From: CAVPCZ01 sp963702445 | GTDB lineage: Bacteria; Bacteroidota; Ignavibacteria; UBA10030; UBA6906 | NCBI GenBank assembly: GCA_963702445.1 | Contig: CAVPCZ010000009.1 | Location: forward strand, 620,001-684,000 | DNA: 64,000 bases | Direction of reading: 5' to 3' | Shown here: positions 10,895 to 21,762 of the stretch, one piece after another | Position numbering within the stretch: the stretch's first letter is position 1 | How the letters are laid out: every line of letters starts with the position of its first letter | Made by a program: the position numbers and the translations under genes | The notes under the pieces: generated by a model | Seen by the model: the letters and a program-made list of their open reading frames with translations, nothing else | Database searches by the model: none | Told to the model about the DNA's origin: nothing

Positions 10895-13800
10895 TGAGAG
10901 GCGACAATGTGCACGATACGCTTCACCAGGATCCCCTGTCCACCGGGATCTCCGTCCTGGTCATTTTGCTCGCCACTGAAATAGGAATATCTTCCGGAAC
11001 AAACATGATCACCCCTTCGCAGCTTACCTGTGAGTTCAGAACGGATCCCCTCGGCATCGACACCCGGCGGCCGCGTCTCGGCTGGGTGCTCGAGTCTGCA
11101 GATCGCGGTGCATCGCAGACTGCCTACCGCATCCTCGTCTCCAGCACAGCGCCACTGCTCGCGGCCGACACGGGAGACCTCTGGGACAGCGGGAAAATGC
11201 CCGGCGATCGCACGGCGTCGATCAGGTACGAAGGCCGGCCGCTGTCTTCACACCAGATGTGCTTCTGGAAAGTGATGGCCTGGGACGGCGACACGCCCGG
11301 TCCCTGGAGCAAGCCGGCTTCTGGTCAATGGGGATTCTCACACAGGGCGAATGGCACGCCGAGTGGATCGGATATGATGCTCCGCGGCGCAACGAACAAC
11401 CCGCGGCGCTTTGCTTACCGCGACGATGGATCTGGCATGCGGCCGACAAGGCGTTGAACGCCCCTCCTGGCAATCGTTCTTTTGTGCGTGTTCTTGAGAT
11501 CGGCAGGGAGGTCACGTCCGCCAATCTCGCTGTGACTGCAGACGATCGGTTCACACTGTTCGTCAACGGGAAGAAGGTGGCATCCTCTCCTTCGGGACCC
11601 GGCGCGTGGAAAACCCCACAGCGGTCCGAGGTTTCCTCGCTGCTCATTACCGGGAGAAACATATTCTATGTCGAGGCGGAAAACACAGCGCCCGGACCGG
11701 CCGGCCTGATGTTCTGGCTCCGGCTCATATATAAGAACGGGACAGCCGAGACTCTCGTGAGCGACAGATCATGGCTCTCTTCGGACACTTCCCACGCGCA
11801 CTGGAAAACGGAAGGACCGGGCACCGGTGAGGGGAAGGCTGCCGGGGAGGTTGGCGTCATTGGTTCTCCCCCGTGGGGAGTCCTGGACGGCAGCATGCTC
11901 ATTCTCCCTCCCCCCCGGCATCTGGGGACGGCGTTGAGCATCGCAAAACCGGTCGGCCGCGCGGTGCTCTATGCCACCGCCCTCGGCCTCTGTGATGTCT
12001 ATCTCAACGGCAGCCGGGTAAGCGACGACTCTTTCACGCCGGGCTGGACGGACTATGCAAAACGAGTCTACTACCGGGCGTACGACGTGACAACGATGCT
12101 GCGCAAGGGGGCCAATACATGGGGTGCCATCCTGGCTGATGGATGGTTCAGCGGCTACGTAGGGTGGGGACTTCAACGCGACCACTACGGCACAAAGACC
12201 CGGTTCCGCGCCCAGCTGCACATAGAGTATGCAGACGGATCCACGGAGGATGTGGGCACCGGGACCGGGTTGGAAGGCATGGACGGGCCCTACGCTCGAG
12301 GCGGACTTTCTCATGGGGGAGACATTTGATGCACGTTTGGCGGACAGGAGTTTTCCTGAAGTGGTCGCCGGAGAGCCCGTCGATGCCGGTGCCGACCTGC
12401 ACCCGCTGCTCGAGGCGCATCCGGGCCCGCCGGTGCGCTCCTTCGCGGAGCTCTCTCCACGATCACACAAGCTTGTCGCACCCGATACCTGGGTCTTCGA
12501 TCTGGGCCAGAATTTCGCCGGTGTGGTTCGTCTGCGCGTCCGCGGCACGGCCGGCCAGACGATCAGGCTGAGATTCGCCGAACGGCTGAACCCTGACGGT
12601 ACGCTCTATACCCAGAATCTGCGCAGCGCCCGGGCCATCGACACGTACATCTGCAGAGGGGCTGGGGAGGAAACCTGGCAGCCCCGGTTCACCTTTCATG
12701 GGTTCCAGTATGTCGAAGTCAGCGGCTTGCGCGAACCGCCGGATGCCGGCACGATCACCGGCATCGCGTTGAGCAGCGCAACCCCCCCGGCGGGAACCTT
12801 CGAGTGTTCCGATCCGATGGTGAACAAACTCCACAGCAATATTGTCTGGACACAGAGGGCGAATTTCATCGACGTGCCGACGGATTGCCCCCAGCGCGAT
12901 GAGCGGCTGGGCTGGACCGGCGACGCCCATGTTTACATCCGTTCTGCCTGTCTGAATGCCGACGTCCAGGCGTTCTTCCACAAGTGGATCGTGGACCTGA
13001 CGGATGCGCAGCGTGCGGACGGACAATTTCCGATGGTTGCCCCGCTCAAAGTGGCCGAGGGAGACGGGGGACCCGCCTGGGCGGACGCGGGGGTGATCTG
13101 CCCATGGACCATCTACGAGGTGTACGGGGACCGGGATATTCTGGAACAGCACTATCCGGCGATGGTGAAGTTCGTAGAATTCTGCCGGAACCGTTCGACG
13201 CCCGACCTGCTTCCGCCGGAGAAGTTTCACTGTTTCGGTGACTGGCTGAACATCGACGCCGAAACCCCGCACGATGTCATCTTCATCGCTTACTTCGCAC
13301 GATGCACGCAACTGCTCTCGCAGGCGGCCGGGGTTCTTGGCAAGAAGGACGAGGCGGACCGGTACCGCTTGCTCTTCGAGCAGATAAAGACGGCCTTCAT
13401 CACTGCATACGTTGATGCTGAAGGACGCGTCAAAGGAAAGACGCAGACCGCGTACGTGCTCGCGCTGGCATCAGGGTTGCTGGATGGAGAGGCCGGGAAG
13501 CGGGCGGGGCGCCACCTCATCGCGGATATTGAATCGCGCGGATGGCGTCTCTCCACCGGCTTTGTCGGGACGAAAGACCTGATGCTCGTGCTCTCTGCAA
13601 TCGGGAGAAACGACGTCGCCTACCGGCTCCTCCAGAACGAGGTGTTCCCGTCGTGGGGTTTCACGATACGCCACGGCGCAACCAGTATCTGGGAACGATG
13701 GGACGGGTGGACTCCGGAGAAGGGTTTTCAGGACCCCGGCATGAACTCGTTTGCGCACTATGCCTTCGGTGCGGTGTACCAGTGGATGGTGGAGAATATC

Positions 13801-14140
13801 GGCGGAATCCGGAGCGATGGTCCGGGCTTCCGGAAACTGGTGATTGCACCGCAACCGGGTGGAACGCTCACGTGGGCGCGTGTGGGATATCGCTCTGTGG
13901 CCGGGCCGGTCTCGACCGCGTGGAAGATCACGGACGGCCGCATGACAGTGAACGTCACCATCCCGGCCAACACCCGCGCGACGATTCAACTTGCCCGGCG
14001 TGGACGGTGAGGTGCTGGAGTCGGGCGCGCCTGTGGCGCGGGCGAGAGGTCTGACAATGCTGAAGGAAGGAGTATTCGAGGCGGTGTCAGGAACGTACGA
14101 GTTTGTCTATCCGTACACTATTCGCACTGATGGTCGCTGA
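10891..14140 (+). CDS. Alpha-L-rhamnosidase, GH78 (frameshifted)
   Basis: About 1,080 residues after bridging frame breaks near 11320, 12265 and 14000; the true C-terminus is GTYEFVYPYTIRTDGR ending at 14140, not the in-frame stop at 14010. The beta-sandwich N-domain (SQLTCEFRTDPLGIDTRRPRLGW) starts as in other bacterial GH78 enzymes. The (alpha/alpha)6 catalytic domain shows DVPTDCPQRDERLGWTGD, holding the predicted general acid Glu, and TSIWERWDGW, holding the predicted base Glu. It hydrolyses terminal alpha-L-rhamnosyl bonds in plant glycosides or polysaccharides by inversion. A hydrophobic segment near the N-terminus suggests export. ATGA overlap with the NCS1-like permease; a GTG at 10909 preceded by GAGAGG is an alternative start. 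Confidence 0.9.
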
Positions 14141-14154
14141 TCATGCATAATGCC

Positions 14155-14177
14155 CGAGCCCGCCAATGGCGGGCTCG
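14155..14177. terminator. Hairpin between convergent genes
   Basis: A perfect 10-base stem (14155-14164 with 14168-14177) and loop AAT lie between the end of the rhamnosidase gene and the end of the OmpA gene, which point at each other. No U-tract follows on either strand, so it could be a bidirectional terminator or an mRNA-stabilising hairpin. Confidence 0.55.
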
Positions 14178-14213
14178 CGTGCGTGATCGTTGAGATCCGG
14201 GCGTGTTGTGCCT

Positions 14214-15057
14214 CTACTGCTTCACCAATTCCACCCGGCGATTTTTCGCTCTCCCTTCCTCCGTGTCATTGGAGGAGACCGGAGCGTACGGCCCGTCCCC
14301 GTAGGCTTTGAGACGGGAAGCACTAATGCCGTGATCGCGGATCAGCGCTTGTGTGACGGCATCCGCCCGGCTCTGGGAGAGCTTCATGTTGGCCTCCAGC
14401 CCTCCCACGTTGTCCGTATGCCCGACTACGTACACTTTCAAATCAGCCGCATTCTTCAAGAGCTTGGCAACTTCGCCTATAGCCTGCGCCGACTCCGGCT
14501 TGATATCGGATTTGCCGGTATCGAAGTAGATGCCATACACTGCGGCGTGTCCTGTGGCCTTGAGATCATTCATGAAAGCGTCGGCATTGGCCACGATGTC
14601 TTGAGACATGGCTTCCTTCTGCACAATGGTGAATCCGTACTTTGCCGGTAAACTCCGCCCAGACTTCGACCCATATTTCCTTTGCGTCCTCTGGTCAGCC
14701 GAAATGTTTCTCTGCTCTTTTCTTTGGTGACAACCGTTCCCCCGAGTTTCTTGACGGCATTTTCGAAGTTCCGCAGGATCTGGAGCTCGCTGGGTTTGGA
14801 TTTGGCGGCGGCCTGCGGATAGTACCGTGATCTACCCAGAGGTGGCCTTCCACACGTACTCGGTCTTCCTCCTCCGCAATTGAATTCATAGGCGTCAAAT
14901 TCTTTCTCTTTACAGTTGTGAATCCAGGAGTCGGGCATCCGGGTGAAGAGAGGGTGGTCCTTGCAGTTCTTGTTGTCCTTCTGCTGCGCATTGATGGGCG
15001 GCGTGAGACAGAGTATACCCAGCAGGATACCTAACATGAAATGGACGGATGTTTCAT
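14214..15057 (-). CDS. OmpA-family outer membrane protein (frameshifted)
   Basis: The C-terminal third is a clean OmpA peptidoglycan-binding domain: IYFDTGKSDIKPESAQAI, VVGHTDNVGG, and the closing NRRVELVKQ. Upstream, CKDHPLFTRMPDSWI and the segment LQILRNFENAVKKLGGTVV match a family of about 270-residue OmpA proteins. Frame changes are needed near 14690, 14820 and 14870. I place the start at 15057 because AAGGGAGA precedes that ATG and a single missing base in a TTT run near 15040 would join MKHPSI to a standard signal peptide (MLGILLGILCLTPPINAQ); otherwise the start is the ATG at 15037. Exported, anchored to peptidoglycan. Convergent with the GH78 gene. Confidence 0.85.
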
Positions 15058-15220
15058 CGACGGTCTCCCTTGATGATTGTGAAACGGCAGGACACGAAAG
15101 AAAATGAACGGAAAGGGCATGCTCTCAGCCGGCGCCGACCGCGATGGATCGAATGGGACTTCTACAGGTTGGCTGGACTGACACCAGCAGAATGTATGGT
15201 AATGAAGGATATTCGGAGGG

Positions 15221-15983
15221 TCAAGGAGTTTTTTCGTCTCCTCCGAGTTCCTTGACGAACCGGGCAGCCGAGAGTTGCCGTGCCTCGTCGCTCGCCAGGA
15301 AGAGAGGGAGGGCGATCACCTGCCTGTACTCTGCCAGCGCTTCCTCGTTGCGATCCATTTCCTGGTAGAGCATACCCAGTTCGAAGTGGTGCCGGATGAC
15401 GCGGGGAGCCAGCGTGATTGCCTGTCTGAGGGCACGCTCGGATTCGTCGATATCCCCCCTCGGGAAGATCTCCCAGGAAAAGCGCGGCCAGCTGGCGCTC
15501 GAGCCAGCTCACGTTTCCCAGTGCCCTGTAGAAGGAGCCCAGGATCGAGAAGGCGATATCATCCCGCGGATTGAGTGCAATCGCGCAATCGAGCTCCTGT
15601 TTGATCACGGTGCAAAGTCGTACCTTCGCTTTGCTCCCTTCGAACATGGCTACATTGCCGAGGGCGGCAGCCCGCCAGGAGTGCCCTTCAGATTTTGTGG
15701 AGTCGGCGGATATGCTGCGGACGGCGAATGCTTCCGCCTTCCGGTAGAGGTCCAGCTGCTGCTCTTCAGGAGCGACATCCGCGAGGCAGACGTACACGCG
15801 CGCAAGTCGCCAGAGCACCCCTGCGGAATCCTTCGATGTGGCCAGGGCGGAATCATACACGGCCAGAGCGAGCGGGTAGTTTCGTACGGCAAACTCCTGA
15901 TCGCCGCGTTCAAGAGAAGAGAACGAAGAGGACGTGGAGGAGCCGAGCACAAGAAGAAAGCATACAAGCATCATGGGCAGCAT
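15221..15983 (-). CDS. Exported TPR protein (frameshifted)
   Basis: About 253 residues. An N-terminal hydrophobic segment (MLPMMLVCFLLVLGSS) is followed by TPR-like helical repeats such as RGDQEFAVRNYPLALAVYDS and, after a frame change, HHFELGMLYQEMDRNEEALA. The frame breaks at a run of six C (15454-15459 on the plus strand), where one base more or two fewer restores the reading to LGDLPEGDIDES. The stop is at 15221. TPR proteins mediate protein contacts; no enzymatic domain is visible. It lies between the OmpA gene and the lipoprotein gene on the same strand. The start at 15983 is chosen for the signal segment; no strong ribosome binding site precedes it. Confidence 0.7.
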
Positions 15984-16275
15984 TCCGAGTGGAAGTTGTC
16001 CGCTGTATGAAGACAATATCGCGATTTGCGCTTCTGAAGGAATCACCCAAGAGGATGAAAAGGGGTGTAGTCCGTCAGGTGTACGGGAGGGGTGCCGGTG
16101 GAGAATGCGTGTCCGGTCCGCGAGGCCGCCGGAGGCGGGCGCGCGGGGGTGGAACAAACTGATGGTTTCTTCGTCGTTCGACGGCCCTCCCGGTATCTCC
16201 GAGAGGGTGATGCACACATCCTGGGTCACGAAGTCGTGCGCCCAGGATTTCCTGATTTCCTCCCGCAGCGCATCC

Positions 16276-16944
16276 TTACTTCTGCAGGAATCCTTCTTTC
16301 TTGATCTGATAAATGACCAGCTCTGCATATTCCCGGCTGAATGACCGTATCCCCGCCGGGTTGTACGCATCCGACTGCATGGACCAGAGAATCTTCCCGG
16401 TGGATGCATCAAAGAGGTTTCCCTCAAGAATATAGGTCTTGTCGTTCGTGTAGTACCCGGGGGTCGACATCACGGGAGCCATGTACCCGTAGTAGCCGTT
16501 GAAACTGCCATAGTACGAATGGTACGGATAGGGGGCATACGCGACAACCGTGCCCTGGACATACCGATCCGAAGATTTCGCATCCTTCACCGACATGGTG
16601 AAAATTGCATCGCAATTGAACTCCTTCACCTTCTGCAAAACGAGATCTTTGTCGTGCAGAGTCATTGTGCTGGTCCCCGGGGTGAGCACGTCCGAACTCC
16701 TGGCAACCTCAACGCCTTCTTTTTCCACCGCCAGCCCCATTTCTTCTTCCACGGTCTTTCTGTTGTCCCAGTTCGCAGCCATGGCGAGGATCATGACTTT
16801 GTGATATTTCTGACCTTTCAGTTCTTCCCGGTTTACCCATGAGTTCATGACCATCTGGGACTGTGAACAGGAGATGAGCATCGTGAGGCCGGCCAGCGCG
16901 AGAATCAGTATCGCTCTGCTCAGCAGGTGTGTGCGTTTCAGCAT
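16276..16944 (-). CDS. Lipoprotein of unknown function
   Basis: A 222-residue protein with a lipoprotein signal peptide whose lipobox is MLISC (cysteine near residue 26). The mature part has alternating strands and helices (KYHKVMILAMAANWDNRKTV, then EFNCDAIFTMSVKDAKSS), a Tyr-rich stretch APYPYHSYYGSFNGYYGYMA, and an ILEGNLFDASTGKILWSMQS segment of a type seen in small periplasmic lipoproteins that handle stress or secretion, but I do not recognise a named family. GGAGG precedes the ATG at 16944. An upstream TATATTTG box (16996-17003, minus strand) may be its promoter. Divergent from the MscS channel gene. Confidence 0.75.
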   Translation of the reverse strand: MLKRTHLLSRAILILALAGLTMLISCSQSQMVMNSWVNREELKGQKYHKVMILAMAANWDNRKTVEEEMGLAVEKEGVEVARSSDVLTPGTSTMTLHDKDLVLQKVKEFNCDAIFTMSVKDAKSSDRYVQGTVVAYAPYPYHSYYGSFNGYYGYMAPVMSTPGYYTNDKTYILEGNLFDASTGKILWSMQSDAYNPAGIRSFSREYAELVIYQIKKEGFLQK

Positions 16945-16995
16945 GGAAATCCTCCGGGTAAGGTGGTTGGCGTGACTGACTCTCGTAATAGTGCA

Positions 16996-17018
16996 CAAAT
17001 ATACAAAAATCGGGTCAA
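16996..17018 (-). promoter_or_regulatory. TATATTTG box upstream of the lipoprotein gene
   Basis: On the minus strand TTG, 12 bases, then TATATTTG (16996-17003). The 23-base stretch closely resembles the one before the efflux adaptor gene (62559-62580): both have CCC, a TTTT run and G immediately before TATATTT. This spacing differs from the TTG-N20 class in the window. Confidence 0.35.
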
Positions 17019-17042
17019 AGATGGGACCGCTTAAACGCTCCA

Positions 17043-17073
17043 TTGTATGTTTCACCTTTCCTTCGTAGCATTG
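17043..17073 (+). promoter_or_regulatory. Candidate promoter TTG-N20-TAGCATTG for the MscS gene
   Basis: TTG at 17043-17045, 20 bases, TAGCATTG at 17066-17073, ending 29 bases before the preferred start at 17103. One base off TAnnTTTG. If real, it rules out the longer reading frame starting at 17043. Confidence 0.35.
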
Positions 17074-17102
17074 CACAGTCCTATCCCCAGGAGAACTCCG
17101 AA

Positions 17103-18758
17103 ATGGCCGTGTACTGTTGCGTGCGCCGCCCGTGGTGTCTTACCCCTGCGATCATCTGGAATACCGGGGTCGCTCTTGTTCTCTCCCTCCAGCCGGGGCC
17201 GGGGGTTTTCGCCCAGGAACGGCGGGCACTCCCCGATTCAATCGTGGCATTTCCGGTCCGGCTTGACCAGAATGTGCTGTTCACCATTCATCAGGGTGTT
17301 CGCGGCTGGAGTCCGGAAGCGCGGGCCCGGTCCATGACGGACCGCATTGCTGAAGTGGCCGACGATCCTCGTGTTGAGCCTGATTCGATTCTTGCCGTGG
17401 AAGGTCCATATCAGACGGAAATCGTTGCCGGCGAGAAGCTTCTGCTGGTCCTCAGGGACGACGACGCGGAGGCGTTCGGTGTGTCACGGCAGGCGCTCGC
17501 TTCGGAATATGCGGCCCGGATCCGTTCGGCCGTTGCCCAGTACAGGGTTGATCACTCCGCCCGTTCCCTGATCAGGGCTTTCGCTCTGGCCGCTGCGGCC
17601 ACGATACTCTTTGTCGTTCTTATCAGGCTGCTCCCCCGCGGCTTCCGGAGAGTGCTGACCGCCGCCGACATCAGGAGTCGCTCGGGTCGCATCGGCTCCC
17701 AGAAAGTGCTCCAGGTTTCGTGGATCATGTGGACGGTGGCGGCCCTCCTGAAGACCCTGCGGGGGATCACCTACATCGTCCTCGTGTATCTGTATATAGA
17801 AGTGATGCTGTCCCTGCTGCCATGGACTCAAGCTCTCGGCAGCGCCATGTTGAATCTCACTCTGGGTCCGCTTTCCGTTCTCGCGAAGGGTTTCGTTGAA
17901 GAGATTCCCAACCTGCTTTTTCTTGCCGTCCTTGCCGTCGTGACCACCTATGTGATCAGGTTCCTGCGGTTCTTCTTCGCGGAACTGGCGAAGGGAAAGG
18001 TGGAGATTCCGGGCTTCGATGCCGAGTGGGCGAAACCCACATTCAGCATCGTCCGGTTTCTCGTTATCGCCTTCTCTCTGGTGGTTGCATATCCGTACAT
18101 TCCCGGTTCGAGCACCAATGCCTTTCAGGGGATCTCGATTTTCTTCGGTCTTCTTCTCTCGTTCGGTTCAAGCTCTGCGGTGGCAAACATCGTTGCGGGG
18201 GTGATCCAGATCTATATGCGGGCGTTCAAAGTGGGGGACTTTGTGAAGATCGGGGATTCAGAAGGGAATGTCATTGCTTCGGGATTTCTTGTGACGAAGA
18301 TACGCACCATCAAGAACGTGGAAATTGCAGTCCCGAATTCCATCATGCTGTCCGCCCACGTCACCAATTACAGTGCACAGGCCCGGTTGCAGCATCTGAT
18401 CCTGCACACATCGGTGACGATCGGGTACGACACTCCCTGGCGGCAGGTTCATGCCCTGCTCCTCAGGGCCGCCGACCGCACCGCGGGCCTCCTGAAGGAA
18501 CCGAAGCCGTTCATTCTGCAGACCGCGCTGAATGATTTCTACGTAACGTACCAGTTGAATGCGTTCACCGGAAAGGCGGACGAAATGCCCGGGACGTATT
18601 CGGACATGCACCAGAACATTCAGGATGCGTTCAACGAATACGGCGTGCAGATCATGTCGCCAAACTATCTTGCCGACCGGCCCGTTCCCACGGTGGTGCC
18701 GAAAGAGCGCTGGTACGCTCCTCCTGCCAGCCCGCCGGATCCTGGAGGGAAGGTCTAG
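17103..18758 (+). CDS. MscS-family mechanosensitive ion channel
   Basis: A 551-residue protein. After a signal-like segment (IIWNTGVALVLSLQPGPGVFA) comes a periplasmic region of about 110 residues, several transmembrane helices, then the MscS core: SSSAVANIVAGVIQIYMRAF (pore-lining TM3) and KVGDFVKIGDSEGNVIASGF (beta domain), with KNVEIAVPNSIMLSAHVTNY following. These are diagnostic of MscS/YnaI-type channels, which open under membrane tension to release osmolytes. It is longer than E. coli MscS (286) because of the periplasmic region and extra N-terminal helices. Start at 17103 is chosen for AGGAGA eight bases upstream. The stop overlaps by four bases the stop of the convergent DUF748 gene. 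Confidence 0.92.
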   Translation: MAVYCCVRRPWCLTPAIIWNTGVALVLSLQPGPGVFAQERRALPDSIVAFPVRLDQNVLFTIHQGVRGWSPEARARSMTDRIAEVADDPRVEPDSILAVEGPYQTEIVAGEKLLLVLRDDDAEAFGVSRQALASEYAARIRSAVAQYRVDHSARSLIRAFALAAAATILFVVLIRLLPRGFRRVLTAADIRSRSGRIGSQKVLQVSWIMWTVAALLKTLRGITYIVLVYLYIEVMLSLLPWTQALGSAMLNLTLGPLSVLAKGFVEEIPNLLFLAVLAVVTTYVIRFLRFFFAELAKGKVEIPGFDAEWAKPTFSIVRFLVIAFSLVVAYPYIPGSSTNAFQGISIFFGLLLSFGSSSAVANIVAGVIQIYMRAFKVGDFVKIGDSEGNVIASGFLVTKIRTIKNVEIAVPNSIMLSAHVTNYSAQARLQHLILHTSVTIGYDTPWRQVHALLLRAADRTAGLLKEPKPFILQTALNDFYVTYQLNAFTGKADEMPGTYSDMHQNIQDAFNEYGVQIMSPNYLADRPVPTVVPKERWYAPPASPPDPGGKV

Positions 18759-21724
18759 GGCGCAGTCAGCGACAGCTCCGTTGGAACAAGTCCGTCGACG
18801 GGAGCCGCGCTACCCTTCACCTCCTGCAGGAACAGCCTGGCGGGGTCGATGCCGTGCTGCGTGGTGACTATCCGCATCACCGACTCCGCGCGCCGGCGTG
18901 CGAGATCACGGAGAGTATTCTCCGACGGCGGCATGGATGCCGCCAGCCGCTGACGTGCCGCCTCGATGATCTGCTGCTTTCTCGTCTCGCTCTCTTCCCC
19001 CGGAACAAGCAGTGCCGCGTCGGCGCCGAACGTCTGCTTGTATATCTCCAGCATCCGTTCCTCTTCCTGGCGCGTCCACGGACCGCTTCCCGAAGGGCGT
19101 ACTTTTCGCAGCAGGGCCTCGAATGCCAGGACCCGTCCGTCCAGTGAATCGCTGAAAGTTCCGCGGATATCCAGGTGCAGACCCGGCCGTTCGATGAGCC
19201 CCCTGGCCACGGTGGCCAGTTTCCCCGCCTGACCCTGGCTGAGCGAATCCAGCCCGGGCTCAAACCCGACATGATCCAGATCCTCCCCGCCGCCGAACAG
19301 CGCGCCGATGAGTGCGAACGGCGCGGTGACAATCTTCCAGAGAAGATTCAACACCGCCTTGAGAATGATCGGGAAGAAACTGAAATCCGGATCGTCGATG
19401 CTTCCGCTCACCGGAATATCCATGTCGATGTCGCCCTTCGAGTCTTTCAGAAGGGCAATGCAGAGCTTCACGGGGAGACTGGTCACATCCGGTCCGTCGA
19501 CCTTCTCGCCCAGCGTGAGCTGATTGATGACGATCTTGTTTTCCGCTTCGAGGTAGCGCCTGTTCAGCTTGTAGCGCAGGTCGAGCGAGAGTTTTCCCCG
19601 GTCGATGCGGTATCCCGCGAACTTGGTGAAATAGGGACTGTAAGTCGTGAGGTCCATGCCCTCAAATCTCATGAGAATGTCCGTGTAGGCTTCCTCGCTG
19701 AGGGGATTGATCTGCCCTTTGATGGTTACGGGCGCGTAGGTGTCCACCTTGCCGGCGAGATCCACATCCGCGCGCGCCAGCTGGACGGAGGAAAGACCGC
19801 GAATGGTGCCGTTGAGGGATTGAATGCCCGTGGAAAAATTCGGCGTCAGGGAGAGATCGGCAAAATTCATCGACCCGTCCATGATGGTGATCGTGGTGAT
19901 CGTGGTCAGTGTCGCTGCCGCGGAATCCTTCCTGCCGGCCGCCGCCACTGCCGGGTTCTTTCGCACCGGGGAGGCTGTTGTGGAGTCCTGCCCGACCGGT
20001 GTCGTCGCTACCGCCGCCTTCGTGGCGTGTGCGGCCGTGTCGGAGTTCTTCGTGACGGACGTCCCCGTCGCAGAATCCTGTGCATCAACCGGCGTCCACC
20101 CGGAATCTTCCACGGTTGCCATGGCATGTTGGATATTCAGTCTGCGGTCGGGTCCGACAACAACGCGGAGATACGGCCGCGTCGCGACGATCTCGTTGAT
20201 CGAGAAGGCCGGCGGATCCAGAGTGTACTCCAGGCGGCGCATGTCCAGCCGCGCCCAGCGGGTCAGATCCTGCTTCAAGACCGGATCGGTGATCCGGCCC
20301 CGGTCAGATGAGGCAGTGCCGCGATACCGGAAGAGGGTGCGCTTGCCTTGCGCCGCATAGTTCATCCTGCCGTTCAGCGAAACGGTGCCGTCGACAAGTT
20401 GAGCCCTGCTGTACCGGGCGGCGTATGGCTGGAAGGACGGCAGCGGCATGCCGGCGATCTGGATTTCCATATCCGCCTTCTGTGGGTCCAACGACAGTGT
20501 TCCCGCGGCACGCACCGATCCTGCCCCGTTGGGTACAGCTGTGGCTGCCAATTTCGCAATTCCGCGGGCGCCATAGGTGAAATTCTCCATGGACAACGCG
20601 AGATTCTCAAGCGTGAAGGGCGCTTCGGGTTCGAGCATCTTGTCAATGAACGTGAACGTGACGTCCTTCGTCGTGAGTTTCTTGATGTTGACCGTCATTG
20701 AGGACGGTGCAGTGTCGCGGGGATCGGGCACGGGGGTGAGAAGATCCTGAATCGTCATTGTCCCGTCGGCCAGGTAGGCCGTCCGCAACGATCCACCCTC
20801 AACCCGAATACTGCCGAGGGTAAGGGCGCGGGCCGGGTAGTCGAATGTGATGCCTTCCACGGTGGCGTCGGGCAGCGACACAGGCGGGAGGCTGTCCTCC
20901 GGTGCTGTGAGTACCAATTGCCGGATATCGACGGCCCCCTCGCGGAGGGCGAACCGCGCCGTCGGGTTGGAGAGATCGAGATCATACTTTCCGCGGAAGT
21001 CTATTGTCCCCGACTGCACGCCGAACTTCAAGCGGTCGCTCATGAATTCCCAGAGGTTTGCCAGCCGGACGTTGGTGATTTCCAGCTGCCCGGCCGAGCG
21101 AAGCGGTGTGACGCTCATGTTCCCATGCCAGTGCAGCCGTTCTCCGTACCGTGTCGTGGCCTCGAATTCATATTCGCCGGACTCACGGGGGACTGTAGTG
21201 AAGTTTTTCAGCGAGAGGTCCAGCGAGTCGATGACGCGCGTCAGCGGCCGCTCCCGTGCCATATCCTGATACCTGATGGTCCCCTGGGCGAGAAAGAGAT
21301 CGTCGACAACAAGAGCGTTCTGCGAAGTGTCCGCACCCGACGTGTCAGGAGTGCCGCCCTGCAGCAGATCCTGGAAGCTCGGCTTCCCGTCGGGCATGAT
21401 CCGTATGGCGACAAATGGAGTATCCAGCCGGAACGCAGAGAGGACGGTCGCGTCAGAAAAGAGTGACCGGATCTCGTAGTTTATATAGAGCTCCTTGAAC
21501 GAGACCATCACGGAACTGTCCCTGTCTTTGAGCACAAAATCTTCAATGCTCAGGGAGAGTGCGAAAGGATTGGTGGAAACCGAGCCGACCTGCACGCTCC
21601 TGTGCGTTGTCTCTTCGATTGCTGTTATCAGTTTCGGCTTCAGAATAGCGGGGATGACAAAGAAACCGGCCAGCGTGTAGATGGCAAGGAGGACGAGAAC
21701 GGTAATGAGAAGAGTTTTCTTCAC
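18755..21724 (-). CDS. AsmA-like DUF748 envelope protein
   Basis: An intact 989-residue protein with one N-terminal transmembrane anchor (LLITVLVLLAIYTLAGFFVI) followed by long beta-rich sequence. FVLKDRDSSVMVSFKELYIN, FTYGARGIAKLAATAVPNG and the late segment SLPVKLCIALLKDSKGDID with VSGSIDDPDFSF are characteristic of DUF748, a branch of the AsmA/TamB-like superfamily of inner-membrane-anchored periplasmic proteins implicated in envelope lipid homeostasis. A low-complexity Ala/Thr/Asp linker interrupts it around residues 540-610. The C-terminal 250 residues include an OmpA-like helical segment (LARRRAESVMRIVTTQHGID). Starts with GTG. The stop overlaps that of the MscS gene tail to tail. Confidence 0.88.
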   Translation of the reverse strand: MKKTLLITVLVLLAIYTLAGFFVIPAILKPKLITAIEETTHRSVQVGSVSTNPFALSLSIEDFVLKDRDSSVMVSFKELYINYEIRSLFSDATVLSAFRLDTPFVAIRIMPDGKPSFQDLLQGGTPDTSGADTSQNALVVDDLFLAQGTIRYQDMARERPLTRVIDSLDLSLKNFTTVPRESGEYEFEATTRYGERLHWHGNMSVTPLRSAGQLEITNVRLANLWEFMSDRLKFGVQSGTIDFRGKYDLDLSNPTARFALREGAVDIRQLVLTAPEDSLPPVSLPDATVEGITFDYPARALTLGSIRVEGGSLRTAYLADGTMTIQDLLTPVPDPRDTAPSSMTVNIKKLTTKDVTFTFIDKMLEPEAPFTLENLALSMENFTYGARGIAKLAATAVPNGAGSVRAAGTLSLDPQKADMEIQIAGMPLPSFQPYAARYSRAQLVDGTVSLNGRMNYAAQGKRTLFRYRGTASSDRGRITDPVLKQDLTRWARLDMRRLEYTLDPPAFSINEIVATRPYLRVVVGPDRRLNIQHAMATVEDSGWTPVDAQDSATGTSVTKNSDTAAHATKAAVATTPVGQDSTTASPVRKNPAVAAAGRKDSAAATLTTITTITIMDGSMNFADLSLTPNFSTGIQSLNGTIRGLSSVQLARADVDLAGKVDTYAPVTIKGQINPLSEEAYTDILMRFEGMDLTTYSPYFTKFAGYRIDRGKLSLDLRYKLNRRYLEAENKIVINQLTLGEKVDGPDVTSLPVKLCIALLKDSKGDIDMDIPVSGSIDDPDFSFFPIILKAVLNLLWKIVTAPFALIGALFGGGEDLDHVGFEPGLDSLSQGQAGKLATVARGLIERPGLHLDIRGTFSDSLDGRVLAFEALLRKVRPSGSGPWTRQEEERMLEIYKQTFGADAALLVPGEESETRKQQIIEAARQRLAASMPPSENTLRDLARRRAESVMRIVTTQHGIDPARLFLQEVKGSAAPVDGLVPTELSLTAP

Positions 21725-21762
21725 AGGAGTGTTCCACGGTTATGGGGCCAGGAGACTGACCC

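Noticed and set aside
19175..20311. A 378-codon plus-strand frame inside the DUF748 gene
   Set aside because: The minus-strand DUF748 reading is intact for 989 residues with family motifs; the plus frame has none.
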